Assembly (NCBI GenBank): GCA_016271365.2
Contig: CM057453.1
Coordinates: 1,090,451,001-1,090,515,000 of the forward strand
Direction: 5' to 3'
Origin: Neoceratodus forsteri
Lineage: Eukaryota > Chordata > Ceratodontiformes > Ceratodontidae
Length of the DNA stretch: 64,000 nt
Part shown: piece by piece, positions 11,561 through 22,557 of the stretch
Numbering within the stretch: the first letter of the stretch is position 1
Layout: each line of letters opens with the position of its first letter
Notes under the pieces: generated by a model
Databases searched by the model: none
The model's input: the letters and a program-made list of their open reading frames with translations, nothing else
Told to the model about the DNA's origin: nothing
Translations under genes and position numbers: made by a program

Positions 11561-11599
11561 CTAGTGGACCTTACCTGCTTTACAAAGAATTTAAAAAAA

Positions 11600-12340
11600 A
11601 TACCAATATATGTTTACTACATCATAGAATAGTAGTCAGGGTACCATGTAATTTACCCGAGTTTTACTTGGGCTGCTATGATTTTGTATAGGTAAAGATA
11701 AATGTTCAGATACATTTTATGTGTTTTATAAGTTTGTTTTTAGATTTTAGTCAGGTTTTTATTGTATTCTTTGCATATAAGTATCTAGGTTGTAGATTGC
11801 TAAATGCAGGATCACTGTTACCAACTAACTTATTCAAGTTTATAATCAGTAAGGCCATCCAAAATCCTCAGTTGTTTGAATGAAAACTAGTCTGAATGAA
11901 AGTATGTTCACGAAGAAGAAACTGCCTTACTACTTATGAAAAGACTTCACAGTTAGCACCCCTTTTAGGTGAACTGGATCATTTACACCTTTTTCCCCAC
12001 TTGCTGTTTCAGTCTCTGTGAAAACAAAAAGTTTTCTGATAGACTGCGTCAACAAAAAGCAAATGTTAAGTATTTAAGTGTACTTATATTTGGCCAGTGG
12101 ATTTTGAAGGCACATTCAATGACATACAGAAGGTAAGACCCCAGGGGCTGTATGATGCTGGTGGGCAGAGTGGTGCTCCATTCACATCTGAACAAAGACA
12201 TGAAAACTGGGAGACAGCCTTTTCATGGACACCAAATTAAAAAAGCATCCACATGTCTGTGAGATGCATAAATCCATTTGAAGGTCCTCCACTAATCACT
12301 TGTGGATTTTTTAGGTGAAGACACTTTATTTCAAAGAAGC
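11600..12340. other. No feature recognised
   Basis: This is AT-rich sequence with no supported open frame, repeat ends or known family wording. Confidence 0.5.
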
Positions 12341-12931
12341 AAATTCAAGCAGTTTTTTTTTGCTCCTCCTACCCTCTGGCCATCCACTCCTTCAGGCCTG
12401 CCAAGGACCCCTACCACCTGCTGAGTCCCGACCACCATCCACTGACCCATACTGCTGTGCTACCAGGTAATCCAAAGTAACTCTTCATTGAGTGGTCCCC
12501 TACCCCTGTGGCAGGCTACCAGGGGAAGAGAATTTCCCCAAAGAGCTTCCTGTGTATCCTGGGCATGGCAGGGGTCAGACCAGACACATGTCTGGGGCTT
12601 CTGCCTTATGGAGGGACCAACAGCCACATCCTTTGGTTGGTCAGCAGGTGTTTTCCCATTTTCTTGGGAGCATGACAGGCCACATGATGTCAAGGCACAA
12701 GTAGACGTCCGTCATGCTCCGTCCTGCAGTGAGGGCTGACATGTTGTGCCTCTGGCCTCCAACATGGGCCAGCAAGTGCTGAACCATGAACCCACCCTCC
12801 CTCCTTCCCAGGAGAAGGTGAGTAGTTGTTGGGCACTCAAGCCTTCACCCACCAGCTGGCCCTCCAACATCCAAGTCTGTTCCCTAAACCTGGTCAGCGA
12901 TGTCACAGGCAGAAATCCAATTCAGGCAGTT
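12341..12931 (-). mobile_element. Long tRNA-headed SINE, copy 3, 5'-shortened, with TSD
   Basis: The flanks AAATTCAAGCAGTT (12341-12354) and CAATTCAGGCAGTT (12918-12931) match at 12 of 14 positions. A short T-tract at 12353-12360 marks the A-tail end on the minus strand. The minus-strand 5' end has the box B-like GCTGACCAGGTTTAGGGAAC but lacks the box A half seen in the other copies, so it is probably 5' truncated. Open frames on both strands inside it are not credible genes. Confidence 0.65.
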
Positions 12932-13065
12932 AAATTATAGATGGGAAAAAACAAAGGTAGTCCATCTTAGCAGTGATAGTTCAGATTAATTCACTTCTGA
13001 GTTCTAACAAGCAAAGAGACCAATTCATTTGTAACTTGTGCATGTGGGGTGTGGGTGTTGAAGAA

Positions 13066-13412
13066 AGGGGGTCATAGTGCTGTCACTACTGCCATCAACC
13101 CTGAGGGATGCGGACTGCATTGCTGCTACTGCCATCACTCCGAAGGGGTGGGGACTGTAGTGCTTCTGCCATCACCACTGGTGGATGGGGAATGTAGTAC
13201 GGCTGCCGTCCCACCTGAGGAATGGGGGCCATAGTGCTGATACTGCCTTCACACATGAAGAATGGTGAACACAGTATTGCTGCTTCTGTCACACCTGAAG
13301 GACGGAGGTCATAGTGCTGTTGCTGCTGCCATCACACCAGAGGTATGGGGGCCGTAGTGCTGCTTCCATCACACATTAGGGATGGGGGCTGTAGTGTTGC
13401 TGCTGTCATCAC
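13066..13412. repeat. Degenerate minisatellite, about 45-50 bp unit
   Basis: Around seven imperfect units repeat the theme GGGGGCTGTAGTGCTGCTG followed by CCATCACACCTGAGG. The copies differ by substitutions and short CTG-number changes. Every frame across it therefore shows periodic peptides of no meaning. Confidence 0.75.
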
Positions 13413-13505
13413 ATCTTGTACCTAAAATAACTCTAAATTGGTACAAGGATGGAAGGATGTGCAATAGTGGAGGTCAAAATTGCTAACATGCATGTTAGCA
13501 GAGTT

Positions 13506-14065
13506 AAAAATTGTTAAAAGCTGGCCCAGTGGCGCTGAGGGTTGAGGCACTAGACGCCACACTGTAACTGCCTTGCGACCTGGGTTGAGGACGGACTCGG
13601 GTCGTCGGGAGTCGGCTGGGAGGGAGAATCAGCGTCCCAACGGATGCTCTCCTCCCTCGGGATTCTCAACCCTGAGAATGCCGGTGGGAGCACCGGCGCT
13701 CAGGGGGGTTGAGGCTCCGTTACCGGAGTCCAGGGAGGGGGGACGTCGTTAGGTGCTTGAGGGAGGCATGCGTCAGCACGTCGCCCCTCTAGGACGTACG
13801 TCCTTGTGTGCCGGCGTCCCAGGGGTCGGAGGAAGTGGGGAGAAAAGCGGAAAATGGTAGTCCTTGGTGTCCCTAGATGAAGACTGCCCCATCCAGAGAG
13901 TCCACCCAGGACAGACCCCGCTGTGCAGGAGAAGGAGAGGTAATGGCACTCTAGGGGCAGATCCTGAAAGGGTGGCTACAGGGATATGTGCAGTCGGAAG
14001 GAGGGGGACACCGGGGACAGGAAGGAGAATAAAGAAATAAAGCAAAAAAAAAAAAAATTGTTAAA
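13506..14065 (+). mobile_element. Long tRNA-headed SINE, copy 4, with TSD
   Basis: A perfect 14-bp direct repeat AAAAATTGTTAAAA flanks the element at 13506-13519 and 14052-14065. The head GGCCCAGTGGCGCTGAGGGT at about 13523 and CGACCTGGGTTGAGGAC form box A-like and box B-like regions. The body is GC-rich and the 3' end is an A-tract. The perfect duplication suggests this copy is among the younger ones. Confidence 0.85.
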
Positions 14066-14309
14066 AAAAGTACACAAAACCAAACACTGGTAAAACCGGA
14101 TTTTGACTTAGCAGACACCGGTGACAATACCGTTGTTTACAATGTGCAAAACGGAATATGCCCTTTCTCAATCCCAGTAAACCAGTGTCCCTGTTGATGT
14201 CTGTACTGAACTGAGTGATTAGATAGCTGCCAGCAGACTGAGCCACTGTTTGGGTAGATCGCAGTTGCCACTCATGGAGCCAGGATCCCAGAAAATGGCA
14301 AAGAAAAAG

Positions 14310-15085
14310 AATGCTATTATCTTGCCTTCTTTGCGTGGTAACTTCCGCAGAGCTGTGGATAGGGCTAAAAATCTGGCAGTTATAGTGGACAATGAACTAT
14401 CATTTGAGATACAAGAGACAGCTATTGTCCACTGTGAATTTTTTTCATCTTGGAAATATCACCCGACTAAAGCCCTATCTTCGTTTTAGGGATCTGGTGT
14501 CTGTGGTGCATGCATTTGTATTACCCCACCTCAGCTACTGTAGTGCTCTATATCTGAGGCTTTCTTTGGTGCCCATTTCCAGCTTATGCAGTATGCCATG
14601 GCCTGGCTGATATCTGATACAAGAACTATCATGCCTGTGCATACAGAAATGATTTGCACTGACTTCTGGTAAGATGGCATGCCCACTTTCAAGATTTGCT
14701 TGCTGGTCTTCTAGGCCCTACATGATCTGGGTCCTGGCTGTATTAATGACGTCCTACACCCCTATACTTCAGATCACCCTCTCTGCTCTGCTGATGAGAA
14801 TTTCATTAAGGTCCGATGAGCCTTCCTCAAGTCTTTAGGTGACAGAGCATTTGTGGTGGCATCTCCCTCGTTGTGGAACTCCCTTCTGTTTCATCTGTGG
14901 CACATTTCCTCAGTAGAGGCCTTTAAAGACATATTTATTTTCCCTGGCCTTTGAGGATTTCTGCTACTTGCCTTGCTTCTCCCAAAGGGTTTCATGTTTT
15001 TAATTGGTGTCTATTTTCTTTATATTTGTTTTATGTTTTTATGAACAGCTCCCAGAGCCTCAGGCATGGAGTTAAATATAAATAA
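14310..15085 (+). mobile_element. L2-type LINE 3' fragment
   Basis: Plus-strand translation gives AKNLAVIVDNELSF, then after a frame change FFHLGNITRLKPYLRFRDL and VVHAFVLPHLSYCSALYLRL. Further on are ALHDLGPGCINDVLHPYTSD and SLWNSLLFHLW. These are the conserved C-terminal blocks of L2 RT proteins, all in one orientation. The 3' end at about 15085 (TTAAATATAAATAAAGAC) matches the tail wording of the other L2 copies. The copy is 5' truncated near 14300. Confidence 0.75.
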
Positions 15086-15263
15086 AGACTCAAAATAGAT
15101 TAGAACAGGGCAACAATGCAACATCTGTGGGAGGGCATTCAGGGACAACCTAGTACAGAGATAGTTCATGAAAAAACATAACTGATGCAAGCATTCTGCA
15201 CAGATATATGTAAGGAAAGTATGCATAATGCAATACATAATTACTGTCCACAATTTGTTTCCA

Positions 15264-15341
15264 TAGAGAAAGCCAGTTATAATTTGCCGTTATAACCAGC
15301 TGGACTGGTTATAATGGCAAACACACACCAGCTTTCTCTAC
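15264..15341. repeat. Hairpin at the 5' edge of the Crypton-like gene
   Basis: The left arm 15264-15299 (TAGAGAAAGCCAGTTATAAT...) pairs with the right arm 15305-15341, which ends in CTTTCTCTAC. There are a few mismatches and a 5-bp loop. An ATG that opens the reading frame upstream of the recombinase (15314) lies inside the right arm. Cryptons are not known for terminal inverted repeats, so the hairpin's role is unclear. Confidence 0.65.
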
Positions 15342-16788
15342 AGAAGCGCAAGACACAAACACCTGCAGAACAAACGAAAATATTCAGCCACTCACGCTCT
15401 GTCAGCCACGGGTCTCCTCTCAGCTCCCTCTTTCTTCTTCAGGACTCAACAGCAAACAAATACTTGGTTCCTAAAAAACAAAAACAGAACTTCACTTACA
15501 GTGACAGAAAAATGAATTTCCCCAGCAATGGACCCCAGGTCTGAAATAGAAGATAGCGCTGTCAGGGAGCCATTTACAATAGAGAAGGACAATAAAAATA
15601 CAAAAAGAAAAACAGACAGCGACCTCTGCCTCTTCCACAAATTCCTCACAGAAGCTTCAGTAGAAAAAGATTTCACTAAATTAAGTGCTGACGACCTAGA
15701 TACCCAAATAGCAAACTTCATTTACTGCCTAAAACGTCATGATGGTTCCGAATACGAATCCGGAACAATCCGTGGCATAATTGCCAGCATTGACAGGCAC
15801 CTAGCAGCCCATAAGTATCCCCACAATATAATTTAAGGGCTAGCCACAGATTTTATTCAGACAAAAAAATACACTTGCTGCAAAACAAAAACAGCTGAAG
15901 CGCCTCGGCAAAGGAAACAGACCATTAAAAGCTGCACCTCTCACAGAGGAAGATATAGAATTACTGTACAACTCAGGTACATTATCACTTGAAAACCCAA
16001 CTGGTCTCCTTAATTTCCTATTTTTCAATATTGGCCTCCAATTCACACTGAGAACAAAGAAACAGTACAACCTCACCTGGGGAGACATCACTGAGGGCAC
16101 AGACTCAGAAGGCAACAGCTTTCCAGAACACAATGAAAGGCAGACAAAGACTAGAACTGGGGAAAACCCTAGAGATATAAGACTGCTAAAGCCCCGAATA
16201 TATGAAAATAAACACAACCCAGAAAGAGACACCATAGCAGCTTTCCATCTCTACAAAATGAACAGGCCACCTGAAATGCAAACCAAAGATTCTCCATTCT
16301 ACTTAGCCCCAAACATAAACAAAAAAGAAGGCTCCCTCTGGTTCCAAAACATAGCTGTGGGACTCAACAAGCTAACAGCCATGATGACAACAATGAAGCT
16401 GCAGTCTGGAATTCCAGACTGCAAATGAATCAGTAATCATTCGACATGAAAAATGACAATCCGAAGACTTTTGGACTGTAGCATGGCCCCCACTGAAGTA
16501 CAACAAATATCTGGACACAGAAATGTCCAATCGATAAATAATTATTCTGTCCTGTCTGAAGCCAAGCAACATAAAGTAAGTGAGCTCCTAACATTTTCAA
16601 AAAATGACACAGAACAGCCATCTACCTCCAGCAAAGATCCACAACATCGTGCCACTTCAGAAGTCCAGAAAATGACTGAACAGCCTTTCTCCAACAGACT
16701 GCAAGCCATCTTTGGTCCACACTGCACGTTCAACGAGGCAGTCTCCATAAAAATCTACAATGCTCCAGAAACGAAGCACAGAAAATGA
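15314..16788 (+). pseudogene. Crypton-type tyrosine recombinase, inactivated
   Basis: An N-terminal SAM-like region is readable at 15528-15836 (LCLFHKFLTEASVEKDFTKL, ELD-like core, RHDGSEYESGTIRGIIASID). It ends in a stop at 15834-15836. The catalytic half continues in another frame from about 15890 (PLTEEDIELLYNSGTLSL, GLQFTLRTKKQYNLTWGDI with the first catalytic Arg). At 16425-16460 it reads NHS followed by a stop where the family has HSxR, then ISGHRNVQSINNYSVLS at about 16510-16555, which carries the GH and the nucleophile Tyr. The block order matches the Crypton-derived DUF3504 family also found in ZMYM, QRICH1 and KCTD1 relatives. At least three lesions make it a pseudogene. Confidence 0.8.
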
Positions 16789-16799
16789 ACCCTCATTAT

Positions 16800-17028
16800 C
16801 GAAGACTCAGGTGACAATGACTGAAGGTAAACAAAAAACACACACACACATAAAAGATACTCCCTAACCTAACACTAGACTCTTCTCTCCTCAGCCACCG
16901 CGAGACCCACATCACTCCATCGCCACACTACAGGAACCAGATAACTACGAACACCACAGCACCAAGAGCTCTACAAACTACACCTAAAAATAGACATAAT
17001 GGTTTACAACAGTTTGAACTTTTCATTT
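16800..17028. other. 3' flank of Crypton-like gene, boundary unknown
   Basis: A short CA run lies near 16839-16850. No element end was identified, so the Crypton-like unit may extend into this interval. Confidence 0.4.
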
Positions 17029-17613
17029 AAAAAGTTAAAATGGCCGGCCCGGTGGTGCTGAGGGTTGAGGCGCTGGTCGCCACACCTCGCGCCACGCCAG
17101 CGACCCATGTTCGGGAATGGGCATGGATTGCCGTGGGTCGGTGGGGAGGAGATGGATTGAGCGCCCAAGGAACTGCTCTCCATCTCCAGGGAGGGGGGGA
17201 CGGGCGCCAGGGCTTTGCCTTGACTCAGCGGGAGGCTGGGGGTCAACAGCACGTAGCTGCAAGCTTGGGGGTGGGCCGGCAGACACTTGATTGGGGCATG
17301 CACGGAGCCGCAAGGCACTCCAGTCGCTGAAGTGCCATTGCACGCCATGACCCGCCGGGAGGAAACAGCGAAAAAGCAAGCCCGCAGCACAAAGTTGTTC
17401 TTCGCCGCGCCATTCCTGGAAGGGCGCCCCTGGCATGGATCCGTTAGGGGGTTGAGTCGCCCCACCACCCTGCCGTGGAAGGGTAAGTCGCGGGTGCACA
17501 AGGGAGGGGTCTGATGTCCGGGATGGCGCTGGGGGAACAACGGAGGGCGGGGTCGTAGCCGGAGCTCTGGAGGAGAGGAAATAATACCCCCCCAAAAAAA
17601 AAAGTTAAAATGT
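17029..17613 (+). mobile_element. Long tRNA-headed SINE, copy 5, with TSD
   Basis: The perfect direct repeat AAAAAGTTAAAATG lies at 17029-17042 and 17600-17613. The head reads GCCGGCCCGGTGGTGCTGAG followed by GTTGAGGCGCTGGTCGCC, with box B-like GACCCATGTTCGGGAATG. A CpG-rich body of about 500 bp and an A-tract (17594-17604) follow. Retained CpG content and the perfect TSD suggest recent insertion. The long frames on both strands inside it (for example 17035-17595 minus) reflect GC richness only. Confidence 0.85.
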
Positions 17614-17888
17614 TTTTAGACAGTAGTACTTTTCAATGTTTACTGCTTGTTCCAGACGTACAAAAGCAACTGAAACTGTCATGATCTCATTTCAGAAAAA
17701 ACTATAAGTTAAAACACGTTAGAAGATTAAAAAAATGTTTTACTGTTTCTTTACCAAAAAAAAAATAAAAAATTCAAACACAAATGATTAAAAAACTACA
17801 TGTAATGTAATAACAAAAATATATTTACATCCTATTGCACAGTTCTCCGGCTCACTTCTTTTCAAATCCTATACGTAATTCCTATTTT

Positions 17889-18480
17889 TTTTTTTTTTAC
17901 AGATGACCGTGATGGGACAGATAGCGGTCCACTGGACCACCAGGGATATTGAACCTTTTTTTTTTTTACAAGTGCCTGCGATCGGGCAGATAGCGGTCCA
18001 CTGGACCACCAGGGATATTGGACATATTTTGTTTTACAGATGCCTGCGATTGGGCAGATAACGGTCCACTGGACCACCAGGGATATTGGACCATTTTTTT
18101 TTTTTTACAAATGCCCACGATTGAGCAGATAGCGGTCCACTGGACCACCAGGGATATAGGACTTCTTTCCATTTTTGTACAGATGCCCACGATCAGGCAG
18201 ATAGCAGTCCACTGGACCACCAGGGATATTGGACCTTTTTTTTTTACAAATGCCTGCCATCAGGCAGATAGCGGTCCGCTGGACCACCAGGGATCTCAGA
18301 CTTCTTTCCATTTTTGTACAGATGCCCATGATCAGGCAGATAGCAGTCCACTGGACCACCAAGGATATTGGACTTTTTTTTTTTTTTTTACAAATGCCCG
18401 TGATCGGGCAGATAGCGGTCCACTGGACCACCAGGGATATAAGACATATTTCTTTTTAGATACAGATGCCCGTGATCGGG
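17889..18480. repeat. Tandem satellite, 67-73 bp unit, 8 full units and a partial
   Basis: The anchor GGTCCACTGGACC recurs at about 17926, 17995, 18063, 18133, 18206, 18273, 18345 and 18417. Each unit holds GATCGGGCAGATAGCGG, the palindrome-like anchor, CACCAGGGATAT, and a T-tract of about 7-16 bases ending TACAGATG or TACAAATG. A ninth, partial unit runs into CTGCAGGGGGCG at 18480. Some units share a longer variant spacer (TTCTTTCCATTTTTGTACAG, units 4-5 and 6-7), which suggests expansion by a two-unit step. The 161-aa frame across it is periodic and not a gene. Confidence 0.9.
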
Positions 18481-18554
18481 CTGCAGGGGGCGTCAGTCCC
18501 TGACGGCTGCTACCTGGCAGAGCACCAGGCACAAGTCGTCAGGGATCAGCACAC

Positions 18555-18891
18555 CTGCATGCAAATGGGGCCATAATGACATGCAAATGGTCCCATGTGC
18601 GCCTTGCATACATTATGGCAGCATTTGCATGTCAGGTTTTGAATATCGCGGTTGCTGTGCATGGCACAATGGAACTTGCGCTAGCGTATCTCCATGCTCC
18701 ACTCTTGCCACTTGCGCTGGTGCAGTGCCACTGCACCATGCACACTGGGGGTGGCCAGGGGTGTGATATTCAAAGCTGCTAAGCCATGGCACAGCTCTGT
18801 TGAATATCGCCCAGTCCACACCCCTGTGCAGCCGAGTTGAGCTGCGCCCAAGCTTGCGCCACAGCCTGGCACAGTTTGAATATCTGGGCCC
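18555..18891. mobile_element. Terminal part of a DNA transposon with GAATAT motifs
   Basis: The segment has an internal inverted repeat (GCATGCAAATGGGGCCATAA at 18557 against CATTATGGCAGCATTTGCAT at 18611). It also carries repeated GAATAT/ATATTC motifs (about 18643, 18768, 18803 and 18879) and ends GAATATCTGGGCCC at 18891. The end is nearly the same as the right end of the element at 50961-52440 (GAATATTGGGCCC). The matching left end was not found. It may have been replaced by the adjacent satellite. Confidence 0.55.
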
Positions 18892-18899
18892 GAGTTTTA

Positions 18900-19857
18900 A
18901 ACTGTATACTGTTTTTGAACTGGTTGACATATATTTTTGGACTCTTAAGAAACAAGATCTCTGATCTAACTTAAGCACTGTAAAGATGTAATACATTAGA
19001 TAGAAAAAGTCTAATTGTATTGTGGTAGGAATTTATGTTTTGTACTTTAACCTTGTTCTTTTAAGTGATTGTATGCTTTTTGATATAGTTTTCTTTGTTT
19101 ACATTTTACATATTTTTATACATTTTAGTAAATATATTATTTTGAAAGACTGCCTGGGTGTGTCTTCAAAGTTCTTTTTTGCATGTGACGTATAGAGGGT
19201 TAAGACTGACATAAACTGTTCAAAGCTTGATGGTGTTATTAAACTGGGAAAAGGTAAGAATAAACCTAAGGTCTTTTATAGAGTTTTAAGGGTTCATTTT
19301 GGATACCTGCTTAGGTGCCCTTAGGCGAAAGATATACTGCATCCCCTGAAGAGAATTTTATCTGAGCCTGTACATTTGGGTACGCTAGCATAAGGCTCAC
19401 AGACTTGAGACCAAAGGTGATTCAGACCCACAAGCAGACAGGAGGGTTAACCTGTCTGTTACCTGTTCACATTACTGCGCTTGGAGGTTGGCACTGTGGG
19501 AGCAGAGGGTCTGACCTGCTGAGTGCATTTGTGACAGAATGTTTGTCATCTGGTACAATATTTTGTCTAAATGTTATTGTTGGCCCATTGTAGATTCAGC
19601 ACAGTCTGCATCTCGTGGTGTACATCTTTCCTGTCCACAGGCTTCTACTACCCAACACCTGATTTCACAGGCTTTGGACAGTTGTCTGGCAACCCGCAGG
19701 GGAGAGTTCACCACTGTCCTCAGGCATTCTGTCAGAAGTGGGACTTGGCTGTGGCACATCACTCCATTGTCCCTCCTCCATACCAGTGGGTAAACACTAA
19801 GCTACTGTTATTCTACAGTACACTACACTGTGCTGTCCATATGAACACCCATATGAT
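18900..19857. other. No feature recognised
   Basis: This is AT-rich to 19300, then mixed composition. A plus-strand open segment near 19640-19800 is preceded by a splice-acceptor-like TGTCCACAG, but I recognise no protein family in it. Confidence 0.4.
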
Positions 19858-21565
19858 TGTAACCCCTAGGGGGTGCTATGCCAAGGGCTACTACCCCTGC
19901 CTGCTCAGACACTAACAGGTTGAGGGGCCTGGATCCAATGGCGGGTGCCTCCACCCAGAGGTTGGGGTTGGTACAGTCTGATATGACCAGGTGACAGCCC
20001 TCTGGGCCACTGTGACTCCCCCTTTCTTCCCACAGGTGGCCCACTCGAGTAAACCCCAATGTCCCAGCAGTATACACTTATCCCCAGGCTTGAACCAGTC
20101 CACTGGCTCTGGGGACCCCCTGAAAAGTAAGATGCTGTTACACAATATTCACAGTACAGTAGTTCACCATAAACACACAGCTCAGCCAGTATACCTTTGC
20201 AGAACAACCAATCTGATTTATTTAGCGGGGAATAACAAGGACTGGGGCAATCAGGTTAATTAGCTTACCACTCTAATATATATGTATCTTTCTAGAGCAC
20301 TGTGCACATGCCTAACCTATAAGTCAATGTCTCTGGGTACCCAGACTATAAAAGGCTAGCCTCTCGATGCAGCTGGTTGGGGCCCTAACACAGAAACAAG
20401 CATTTAATTCCTATGAAGATTAAATAGAGCCTGCAGACTCAGTTAGTGTAGCCAGTAAAGAAGCCAGAAGGTCTTGCCCTCACTAGGAACAATGGACAGG
20501 GAGCTATCCTGATTTTGTACTCACAACTCCAGTAGGAAGAGCGCTCTCACACCACTTGCAGGACCGAGCCTGGAATTCAAACACTTCTCCACACATTCAT
20601 ATGAGAGACAGAGGGGTACCATACCAGGCAGCTGCTGTATACCTCCCGATCGCTTCCACTGCACACACCGGGCCAAACGATGCAGCTTCACCTATCCTGA
20701 CAGACTGAGCGCTATTGAAGCAGGTTCTCCAGTCCTCTACAGGGTGAGCCTGTTAGGTAGCTGCACTTTTGCATAGCCTCCTCCGACCACTGCTTAGCAG
20801 ATTTAGTCTGAACTTGCTGGCGTTCACAACCGCTGATTCCTGGCTATCCACACGCTCTTCCCACGCGAACTCAGCAGCGCAGAAACCAAGAGCTCTTTCC
20901 TCGCTCACCACCACAGTATCTCTCTCTCCCTCAGCAGTTAGGGCAAGCCTCCCAATTCAGGCGCCACCCGATCCCATTGGTGGGCAGCAGGTACCAGGCA
21001 CTTAAGTCTATCCCCATTGGTGCAAAAAAGGCACCCTAGCCCAGGACTTTATTTCCCAGAATTATGGGCTAAGTATATCCCCGATGGCCAGCCGGCTCCA
21101 AATTGAGTCCTGATCCTGGTAGATTCAACAATTCTCCATTTTAATTACCCTTCTCTCTCTATTGACCCAGTTCAATAGTCTAGGTCCAAAATGGAGGGGC
21201 CAAGCGCACACAGTCCCAGCTGCAAAGGAAGCAGGTTAGACAACTGTAATTCCACTAATACTCTAACTAATCCTAGCCAAACAGTTACATCTTTCAAAAA
21301 GGCTCCCCTTGTGCTTTTCAGCGACTACTCAAAGGGAGCAATTTCCACGCAACTCAGGCGGGATTCGAGCAAGGAAACCCTGGTCCCCCTTGTACACACC
21401 ACTGAAGCCTGCAAGCAGGCAATTCTTAAAGGGACCACACTGGAGGCTTTAAAAGCACTCCCAATGCCCACAGCTAATGGCATCTCACCAAACCCCATTT
21501 AAACAGGGAGCCCCCAGGCAAGCTCCGGGAGGTTTCCAGGAACCCCCATTTGCAGAGGGGTTACA
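19858..21565 (-). mobile_element. Solo LTR, 1.7 kb, with 4-bp TSD
   Basis: The unit starts TGTAACCCCT (19858) and ends AGGGGTTACA (21565), perfectly inverted 10-bp ends of TG...CA form. The same four bases TGAT lie immediately outside both ends (19854-19857 and 21566-21569). A 4-bp duplication fits Gypsy or ERV integrases. On the minus strand there are CACCAATGGGGATAG promoter-like boxes near 21010-21040 and an AATAAA near 20215, so I favour minus orientation. A TATAAAAGG at 20346 on the plus strand argues the other way. No internal coding region is present. Confidence 0.65.
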
Positions 21566-21569
21566 TGAT

Positions 21570-22555
21570 TATGCACAATACACATAGTTCATGCCAGCCA
21601 GGACTCACATGTACACAAACCAGGGTCAGTGCTGCTGCACACAGAATCTTGATCAGTAATTGGGACATTGTCCCCCACGTCAGACTCTGTGGAGTGACAA
21701 CAGCCACATTACAGTGTGATGGTGGTTGGATCAGTAGTGAACAACCCCTCATGGTAGCCCATTAACATGATAGCTAGTACCCCCAGGTTAGCCAACCCAC
21801 ATTGGTAAATTTCTCACCCCCACACTTAGTGCCCTTATATACACACACAGTTTTAAATGCTATTATTTGTGTTACCAGGGTAAAAGACACCTTTATGTGG
21901 AACTCATTTATGAGGGGGCCCTTGATAGGACACATATATAACAATATGAATTATAATACAAACAATGTGTATACATACATGCAATGTTGCCATAAAGGCA
22001 TGACAATAATGGGAACCCCCCCATGGTAGTCCTTGGCCTTCCCCATGGTATCCCTCCCCTCCCCACACATGGTAGTCATACACCACCCCCCCGGTCTGCT
22101 CAACTCACACCAATGGTATGCAGACATCCACACTACCATGTTTCTTGGACAGCCACCTGTACTCTCAATAGTAAAGGTGGTGTCTGCTATGGTGTGTGAC
22201 AAGCTCAGCTGCAGCTCACACACCAAGCAAATTACCTCATTATTATTAACGTAGCTGCAGCTCAACATCACCATCCAAGTCCCAGGCACCGTGGCTCTTA
22301 GGCATTAACGTGCTGCTTTTTGCATCTGTGAGAACAGCTGAAACTTAAAAACAATGCAGTTAATACAATGCTATTTAGCACTTCATGAAATCTAGCCCTT
22401 TGTGTTTTCTGAATAGTTTATTTTAGCTGTCTCTGATACTGCCAATTACAGCTTTTGATAACTACACTGGCCTTTGCTTGCTTATTTTGACTCTCTAGTT
22501 TCATTCAGAATAAGTCTGGTTTGTGCCATCTCTAACGTATTTTTAGACCCTCCTG
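21570..22555. other. No feature recognised
   Basis: This is mixed-composition sequence without supported genes or element ends. The phrase CATGGTAGTC/GCCC recurs near 21750, 22020-22080, which may be a decayed tandem repeat. Confidence 0.4.
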
Positions 22556-22557
22556 CT

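Noticed and set aside
17004..17595. Two long minus-strand frames of 178 and 186 codons
   Set aside because: They lie within SINE copy 5, which has clear ends and a TSD. They are GC-driven shadows.
13066..18480. CRISPR-like arrays
   Set aside because: The tandem units are contiguous without unique spacers, and the genomic context is a vertebrate repeat landscape.
18018..18503. 161-codon frame across the satellite
   Set aside because: The peptide repeats with the satellite period and its Phe runs come from the T-tracts. A unit length not divisible by three makes it shift between repeat frames.
19571..19915. Host exon preceded by TGTCCACAG
   Set aside because: I could not match the peptide to any family. 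There is no clear donor, and the frame runs into the solo LTR at 19858.
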